Shown here one piece after another: positions 57,627 to 64,000 of a stretch of DNA of 64,000 nt (positions are counted from its first letter, which is position 1; every line of letters starts with the position of its first letter). The notes below the pieces were generated by a model, which did no database searches, was not told the origin of the DNA, and saw nothing but the letters and a program-made list of their open reading frames with translations. The DNA comes from Achatina immaculata (taxonomy: Eukaryota > Mollusca > Gastropoda > Stylommatophora > Achatinidae), in NCBI GenBank assembly GCA_009760885.1, contig CM019701.1, positions 40,018,960 through 40,082,959 on the forward strand, written 5' to 3'. The translations under genes and the position numbers were made by a program.

Positions 57627-58089
57627 GTATATTTGGATTCAGACAGACAAACAGGCAGAAAGACAGACAAACAGGTTGAAAAATAAGCAGGCAGACAACT
57701 GTAACACCAGAAAGACCACAGAGAGACAGATAGTCAGACGGATAGACTGACAGATGGAAAAAAAAAACAAGAAGGCAGACAGTGCTCAGAGACAGGGGTT
57801 ACACATGGAAGGAAGCAATGAATAATTCCAAGAACAGGGATGACTGGAGAGCCTTTATCCGTGGCCTATGTTCTCAAGGGAGTGAAAGGCAATGATGATG
57901 ATGATGATGATGATGATGAGGAGACAGTTAGAAAAACAAGCAGCCAGACAATTGAAACAACAGATGGAAGAACAGACAGGCAAGAAATTGGAACGATAGA
58001 CAGACAAATAAAAAACAAGCAGACAGTGTGAATAACAGACAGGCTGAGAGATGAGAAAAAAGACAACATGACGGTCATTTGGCTAGATA

Positions 58090-58280
58090 TGGAATGGATG
58101 GATGGATGGATGGATGGATGGATGGATGGATGGATAGATTTGAAAGTGATGTTTTGGTTACTTCATGTTTCTTGATACTCTCCGCTGCTTCCGGTGCACT
58201 TAGATGGTCTGTGTCTATGTAACCAAAACCTCTCCTTCACATCCATCCATCCATCCATCCACCCATCCATCCATGCGGAA
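58090..58280. repeat. Foldback of GGAT and ATCC microsatellites
   Basis: (GGAT)n at 58093-58132 and (ATCC)n at 58240-58275 face each other; inside, GTTTTGGTTAC (58152-58162) and GTAACCAAAAC (58218-58228) are also inverted. It can form a long hairpin of about 70-80 bp per arm. Confidence 0.7.
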
Positions 58281-58799
58281 TGTGGTTGGCATAGACAAGA
58301 ATAAATATGGATGTAAGTGATATCTGACTGAGAGGCTAGCAGGTGGCATTTCTGTTTAAGTTTCTCTTGTCCACCAGTACCATGGAAATACACAGCAATT
58401 GCTGCACGTGATGGCAGGGGCGGACATGACAGGGAAGCCGGTCCATTTCTCACGGCAAAGTTAGGATTTATATTTGTTATATCATGACAGCGTCATCTTT
58501 CTCATTTTCCGTTTGAAGATAATGGTGGCGATAGAATGACAATGCTAGTCTAGGCCATTATTATTTCTCATTTTGTACACAAAGAAAAACAAAAGACTCA
58601 CTCCCCTCTGGCTGTAACTCTATACGTCAGAGTAAACTTCACAAGGGGGGGGGGGGAAGGTGAGATTTTTGGAAAACAAAGATATCAAAGCTACAGTACT
58701 TGTAAGTCTGTTTCTATAGAGCTCCAAACAATATAAACAACGTTCTATTTGTTTACAAAAGAGGGTTTTCAGTGAAAAGTGATCTGTGGAGAACATACC

Positions 58800-59768
58800 T
58801 CCAGCAGCTTTAGGGTACAAACAGGAATGAAGCAGGGATGTGTACTATCACCAACATTATTTATCTTGGCAGTAGACTGATTAATGAAGGAGGCAACATC
58901 AGACAAACGCAGAGGATTACAATGGACCCTTGACACAGTGCTGGAAGACCTTGACTTTGCGGACGACATTTGTCTACTATCAAGCAGCCACAAAGATATG
59001 CAAGATAAAATAAACAAGCTAACTCAGAATGCACACAACATAGGACTAAAGATCAATGTAGGAAAGACAAAGTTAATGAAGCAAAATATGAACAACAGAA
59101 GTGTACTCAGAGTAGATAGCAAGTTAGTGGAGGAGGTCAACGAATTTGTATATCTTGGCAGTAGAGTAGTAGAAAATGGAGACAGCACAGAGGACATCAA
59201 CAGCAGACTTATTAGAGCAAACTAGGCTTTTGCAGTGCTGCAGACTATATGGAAATAAAAAAAAACTAAGCATAAATACGAAAATCAGGATATTTAGAGT
59301 AATGTTCTAAGTGTACTACTCTATGGAAGTGAATGCTGGAAAATCACCAAAACCATAGAAAACAAGTTAAATTCTTTAAATTCTTTCCAGACTAAATGTT
59401 TATGAAGAATTAGAAAAATATTTTGGCCAAACATTGTAAGAAATAACATTTTGTTGGCAGAAATGCAGATGAAGCCACTGACAGCAATTATTGAGTAAAG
59501 ACGCTGGCGACGGTTGGTCCATGTGCTCCGAATGACTGACAACTCACTACCAAAAATAGCACTAAGATTCCCACAGGGGAACAGAAGTAAGGGTAGACCA
59601 AAAGAGACAAGGAGAAGAACAACAGAAAGAATGTTGAGCAATTGAGGGCTCACCTGGGCAAGAGCAGAAAAAAAAGACAAAGGACAGGCATTTGTGGAAA
59701 ACCCTTGCGGAAGCCCCATGTGCCCTGGGCACTTAAGGTTCAGAGAGAGAGAGAGAGAGAGAGAGATT
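58800..59768 (+). mobile_element. LINE reverse transcriptase 3' half (family 5) with GA tail
   Basis: Reads VQTGMKQGCVLSPTLFILAV, LDTVLEDLDFADDICLLSSS (FADD catalytic motif at about 58955), GLKINVGKTKLMKQNMNNRS, EFVYLGSRVVENGDSTEDIN, then a broken thumb (LLYGSECWKITKTIE, RRWRRLVHVLRMTDNSLPKI, SKGRPKETRRRTTERML). It ends in CCCATGTGCCCTGG...(GA)n at 59742-59766. An RTE-type element is likely. Confidence 0.8.
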
Positions 59769-59777
59769 TGTTTCTGG

Positions 59778-60062
59778 ATGGCTCCCTGGTTGTCTGAGTG
59801 ATTAAGCGCTTGGTCTACCAATCCGGTGGTTCAAGTCCCAGCAGTGAGGCTTTTTCTGGCGCACACACCCCACCAGCAAGGTCCCGTGGTCCACCCAAGC
59901 CCTCTAAAACTGGCTACCAGAGAAACCTGGAAAGGTAAATGCGGCCGAGTGTGATACTGACCACATCAGACCTTCATGTGCTGATGGTCTCGGAAATACG
60001 TGCTTACCACTGTATCCCCAATATACCTTAATGACTTAGAAACGTGGAATTTTATCTTACCT
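59778..60062 (+). mobile_element. tRNA-derived SINE
   Basis: A-box-like TGGTTGTCTGAGTGATTAAGC at about 59787 (split TGGTTGTCTGAG / TGATTAAGC) and a perfect B-box GGTTCAAGTCC at 59827, then a body with AGTGTGATACTGACCACATC. It lies 100 bp upstream of gene B exon 16. Confidence 0.8.
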
Positions 60063-60162
60063 TAACTGCTTATGGATGCCCACCAATAGCGCGACAGAGA
60101 TTATGTCCCTGTTTCCTCATTTATTTTGATGTAACAACTGTGTATGCCCTGTCTTTTCACAG

Positions 60163-60247
60163 GGATTAGTCTTCTTCTTGCAGGAGGCATTCTCCTAGCC
60201 CGATTGTACTCTAAACATGGATGGAGATATTTTTGCTGCCAAAAATC
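60163..60247 (+). CDS. Gene B: exon 16, second half of membrane span
   Basis: 85 nt. The acceptor is CTTTTCACAG and the donor GTAAGTGC starts at 60248; it enters in phase 1 and leaves in phase 2. With exon 15 it completes LVALLGISLLLAGGILLA, a continuous hydrophobic helix, then RLYSKHGWRYFCCQKS on the cytoplasmic side. The double Cys just inside the membrane matches NFCCPR in gene A and could be palmitoylated (inference). Confidence 0.75.
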
Positions 60248-60887
60248 GTAAGTGCCGTATACTGTAGAAAATTTTTATATCAGTTTTTATAAGGGACTTA
60301 GCCTGAAGGCAAAAATAAACGTCAGTGTCATACATTTACGGAAATTTTCCAAAATAGCTGATTTTAAACAGAAATGATTTTTCTTTTTAATAAACAGAAA
60401 TGGGTTTGTTTTCCCTTTCATAAACAGATATGGGTTTTCCCTTTACTTTATGCACTGCATTTTTATTAATGTGTAGCCATCTTTGTGGCTCTTTCGTGAG
60501 ACTGAACAAAGAACTATTTACGAAATGAAACTGAAGCAATGAAAATGGTAATGATACAGTCATTTTCATGCATGAAGCATGATTGAAGGAGTGCACAAAA
60601 CAAAGTAAATTGTTTTAGTTTTTTATGTATAAACTATTTCTTATTCCTATATTTCTATCAATAACCAAAACAAACCATCCGCTTTTGTATTACAGAAAAG
60701 GCAATTAAAAAGAAACAAACATTTCTGTAACTTTTTGTCAGAAAAGGGCTTTCATCTTTACAAGTGACACCATACAAACTGTAAATGTTTGGCACGCATG
60801 CGTCGTTTTGTCTTGACTTTATGTGCGAATATTTATGAAACCGATGTTGTTACAGACATCATTTATATTAAGTTGCATGCATGCGTA

Positions 60888-60945
60888 TTCTTCTTCTTCT
60901 TTTCTTCTTCTTCTTCTTCTTCTTCTTCTTCTTCTTCTTCAGTTT
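60888..60945. repeat. TTC microsatellite with LINE family 3 relic
   Basis: (TTC)n followed by TTTTTCAAGGCATTAAGGCTC, resembling the 14500-14650 repeat on the minus strand. Confidence 0.7.
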
Positions 60946-61212
60946 TTCAAGGCATTAAGGCTCATTGCTGCAGATAAATTATTGCTGTGCTGGAATATTT
61001 TTGATTAGCCTTCATAGGTAGCATATTGTTATGGGCTTTTCAGTTCACAAAGATTGCAGAGTTTTTAAGTTAAAGTTTCATTTTCTTAACAAATCAGACA
61101 GATAGACATACAGACAGACGAACGGACGGACGGACAGACAGGCAAGTAGGCAGACATACAGACAGATAGATAGATATATAATAGATAGATGTTTTGTTTT
61201 ATACATTTTCAG

Positions 61213-61292
61213 ACCTACCACAATTTCTCCTTCACCCATGTATAATGGAGCATATATTAACAGCAAGTGGAGGAATCTGGCTTGGAGTAACA
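61213..61292 (+). CDS. Gene B: exon 17, cytoplasmic tail (possibly terminal)
   Basis: 80 nt. The acceptor ATACATTTTCAG ends at 61212 and the donor A|GTATGT starts at 61293. It encodes PTTISPSPMYNGAYINSKWR and NLAWSN. The Pro-rich start and the N...W-x-N pattern parallel the microexon and 12883 exon of gene A. If the donor is skipped, 11 more codons lead to TGA at 61325-61327. A minisatellite made of miniature intron-like units begins exactly at this donor. Any further exon lies in the last 2.7 kb, where I found none, or beyond the window. Confidence 0.6.
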
Positions 61293-61610
61293 GTATGTAT
61301 AAAATTAACTTTGTCTTTCCAGTTTGAGATTTACTATGTATAAAAGTAACTTTATCTTTCCAGCTTTAGATTTAGTATATATAAAACTATCTTTCCAGTC
61401 TGATATTTAGTATGTATAAAACTAACTTTCTTGTTCCAGCTTGAGATTTAGTATGTATAAAACTAACTTTATTGTTCCAGCTTGAAATTTAGTATGTATA
61501 AAACTAACTTTACCTTTAAAGCTTTAGATTTAGTATGTATAAAACTAACTTTATCTTTCCAGTTTGATATTTAGTATGTATAAAACTAACTTTATTGTTC
61601 CAGTCTAAGA
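61293..61610 (+). repeat. 41-nt minisatellite of miniature intron-like units
   Basis: Eight units. The first begins exactly at the donor of exon 17. The consensus unit has a 5' splice site (GTATGTATAAAA), a branch-point-like CTAAC, a pyrimidine tract (TTTATCTTTC) and CAG, then about 11 nt (TTTGAGATTTA). So each unit looks like a 30-nt intron between tiny exons. Some units have lost GT or AG. Confidence 0.9.
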
Positions 61611-61724
61611 TTTATCTTAAGCCTGCCTTTAATCTTTGTTGTTCTATTCTCATTTATGTCTATGTTTCCCTCTGCTAGTAATGTCTACCACAGATATTGT
61701 TTTAACTTCCGTATAATAATATAC

Positions 61725-62090
61725 TCTTTTGAAAACAAATGCCTAAGGAAAATACCCGGTATACAGTGAAATGAATTCAAGAACGACGCAGTGATAAGGC
61801 ATTTGAACGAACAACAACCTGTCTCATGGGTGATCAGAAAAAGGAGATGGGCATATGTCGGTCACGTGATGAGAAGAAACAGAGATTCCGAAAAGAAGCT
61901 ATCAAGTGGAAATCAACAGGCCGAAGAAAAAGAGATAGACCACGTGAAACTCGAAAGAGGACATTGTTAAGAGAAGCCAGTTTAGTGGGCATAACATCCC
62001 TTAATGAGGTTGAAAAGCTCGCCGAAACCAGGAAAACTTTGAGAACTACCATGGGAGCCCTATGTGACGTTTAGCGGCACAGGAAGGATG
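61725..62090 (+). mobile_element. LINE 3' end (family 2)
   Basis: Reads GRRKRDRPRETRKRTLLREA, SLVGITSLNEVEKLAETRKT, then MGALCDV and TAG at 62072-62074. The upstream part (61740-61825) is frame-shifted. It is the same family as 2777-2990. Confidence 0.75.
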
Positions 62091-62149
62091 TAAGATGTAA
62101 AATATTAACATTATTAGATTTTGAAACGACATTACGGCTTCTTGGTAGA

Positions 62150-62830
62150 GCGGATAGAGCTGCAGGATGTGCTCTGGAATCTGGATAACTACCTCGCTTG
62201 TGCACGCAAGGCTGTATGATAGGCTGTGACGATGTCGCGAGATATGGCTGACGCGCTTCCAGGACGAAGTGAGAACATGTTCCGGATATCCGCGTTTGCG
62301 TTGCTTTCTATTCTTCTGAGCTTTCCTCCATCCACCCTTCCTCATAGTGTCTTCTCACGCTTTTATTCTCTGCGCCATCTTAGCGGCTTTGTTTATGCTG
62401 TAGCTATCCGATGGTGGCAAGCTATGACTATTTGTGGCATAACGCCATGTTGATTATCATGTGGTACCCTCTGTGATAACCCCTGTACAACATTCCTCAG
62501 CCAATCGTTGGCTGTTAATTTGTGCTCTACTACGTCTATCTGGGCGCATTTTGTTCCCGACTTCCTTACTAGAATTAGAATAAAAAGTAAAGTCTATTAT
62601 TTTTCATCCATTTTCGTGCTTTATCTTTTTTTTTTTTTTTTGGTTTTGTATGTAATCCTTCAAAGTGGCATTTGCCGAAATATTGGATTATTGTATGTTC
62701 TTCATTTGTATGTGCGTCATCTTACTTTCTGCCTTTCTTCTTTCTGCCCACTTTCCTCACTCTTTCAATCTTTTGTACAACTGAACAACACACCTCTATC
62801 TATTTTCATCCTCACTTGTAGAAGCATTGT
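62150..62830. mobile_element. Penelope fragments: minus-strand coding piece then plus-strand 3' UTR
   Basis: On the minus strand 62345-62220 encodes GYPEHVLTSSWKRVSHISR, matching GYPDHVLSSSWIRISHISR of the large element. Downstream (about 62660-62815) is a plus-strand Penelope 3' UTR (GCCGAAATATTGG, TTGTATGTTC, TTTCCTCACTC, ACACACCTCTATC). It is the fifth outward-facing inverted arrangement in the window. Confidence 0.65.
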
Positions 62831-63182
62831 AAATGAGAGCATATATTCTTGCCTGTCCACAGCCATGTATGTAAGCTCTCAAGCCAGATCTAACCACTTC
62901 CATTACCACTAATGTACACCTATCCACACACACATATACACACACGCGCGCGCTATCTCGTATCGCACACGGACCTCAAAGAGGGTCTCTATACAAGTAC
63001 CTTTATTTTATTTGTTTCTTTTTTTATTCTGAAGTAACACATTTATTAATCGTTATATTTGCGTTATTGTCATAATCACAATCATCTATATATCGTATAA
63101 GTCCTACATGGAGTTAAAAGAAAGCAGTTTGGTTTCTAGATATCCTTATAAGGAAATATATTTATTACCATATTTATACTCT

Positions 63183-63961
63183 TACTAGCTGATTACCCGG
63201 TGTTGCCCGGGTATTTATTTATCCCAATCAACACAGTTCTATTCATTTCCGTAACCTTCTAGACGGTTCTACAACGTTCTATTAATTTCCACAGCCTTCT
63301 AGAAGGGTCTACAGAGGCTAGTTCAGTTCCACAATCTTCTAGAAGTTTCTACAATGTTCTATTCATTTCCACAGCATTCTAGAAGCGTCTACAAAGTCTA
63401 TTCGGCTAAACGTGGGCTTAATTGTCATCATGACTGTCACCAATCAGCTTAGCGACCCCGAACACTTTGGATTCGACACTTATCTTTTTCAATTTGGACA
63501 TTTTATTTTTAACCACTTCTCCCCCTCCCCCCTCCACCCATATCCCGATTTGTGGGGGGGGGGGCTGAACTTGCGAGTGCCACTATTCATCTCAGCGACC
63601 CTAAAAACTATGGATTCGACAGTAACTTATCGGTCATTGTCGATTATTTGTACATGTCACCCCATCCCACATACACCTCTAGGACCCCATGCCGACTGGG
63701 GCTGAGCTTGGACTTAAACAGCATTGGAAGTGTCACTATTCATCTCAGCGACCCCAGAAACTATGGATCCAACTCCAATATCGTTCATTTTCGATTATTT
63801 TTACATGTCACCCCGACCCTTAGGGTCATAGGGGTATCCTAGAGATGATCTGACCCCACCGCGCGCTGTCCATATTTAAAGTCATATGTGTGCCAAGTTT
63901 GGCTGAAATTGCTCCAGGGGTTCCAGCGTGATGTTCTAACATACACACGCACATGTTCATT

Positions 63962-64000
<39 letters not shown>
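63183..64000 (+). mobile_element. Interspersed repeat with TACCCGG-GTTGCCCGGG start and AGAT tail
   Basis: Starts CTGATTACCCGGTGTTGCCC and ends with TTGGCTGAAATTGCTCCAGG, then (ATAG)n at 63962-64000 at the window edge. An internal unit of about 150 bp (TCATCTCAGCGACCC..AACTATGGAT) occurs three times (about 63440, 63588, 63742). This phrase pair is a familiar widespread animal repeat; the class is unresolved. Confidence 0.6.

Overview
This is eukaryotic, intron-rich, AT-leaning DNA from an invertebrate animal, most likely a lophotrochozoan such as a gastropod mollusc. That placement is inferred from the style of the cadherin-like genes, the Penelope-like, RTE/CR1-type and mariner-type transposons, tRNA-derived SINEs and very abundant microsatellites; no single marker fixes the species. 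There are no bacterial-type operons, rRNA genes or CRISPR arrays.

Two tandem paralogous genes on the + strand encode single-pass cadherin-like membrane proteins. I rebuilt them exon by exon from open frames, AG/GT borders and matching intron phases. Gene A is represented by its 3' end only: the end of the last cadherin repeat, a Thr-rich stalk, the membrane span and part of the tail (2232-2676), a 27-nt proline-rich microexon present twice (7818-7844, 9509-9535), a 56-nt tail exon (12883-12938) and the terminal exon with stop (20617-20741), followed by AATAAA at 21011. Gene B appears almost complete: signal-peptide exon at 31150, then about 16 more exons to at least 61292. It encodes about 626 residues: five cadherin-like repeats, a Thr-rich stalk, a membrane span split by an intron, and a tail resembling that of gene A. 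One small exon (about 36355-36388) is only tentative.

The rest is introns and intergenic DNA packed with repeats. The main layout is: 0-21 kb, gene A 3' end with large minisatellites, two tandem segmental duplications (about 1.7 and 1.56 kb) and a 5.2-kb inverted pair of Penelope-like elements in the last intron; 21-31 kb, the intergenic region with a decayed mariner, LINE 3' ends, SINEs and an orphan cadherin-like exon fragment; 31-61 kb, gene B, whose introns hold LINE fragments, TTAA-type MITEs, SINEs and two full copies of an apparently undescribed non-coding retroposon; 61-64 kb, a splice-like minisatellite, LINE and Penelope pieces, and an interspersed repeat running off the window.

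The three observations I consider most novel are: (1) minisatellites whose repeat register starts exactly at genuine 5' splice sites (9536, 55632, 61293), one of which repeats a complete miniature intron; (2) a 1.5-kb non-coding, VNTR-bearing, (GAA)n-tailed retroposon with perfect 12-bp target-site duplications, whose two full copies differ by exactly one 106-bp VNTR unit; and (3) Penelope-like elements recurring as inverted pairs with their 3' ends outward.
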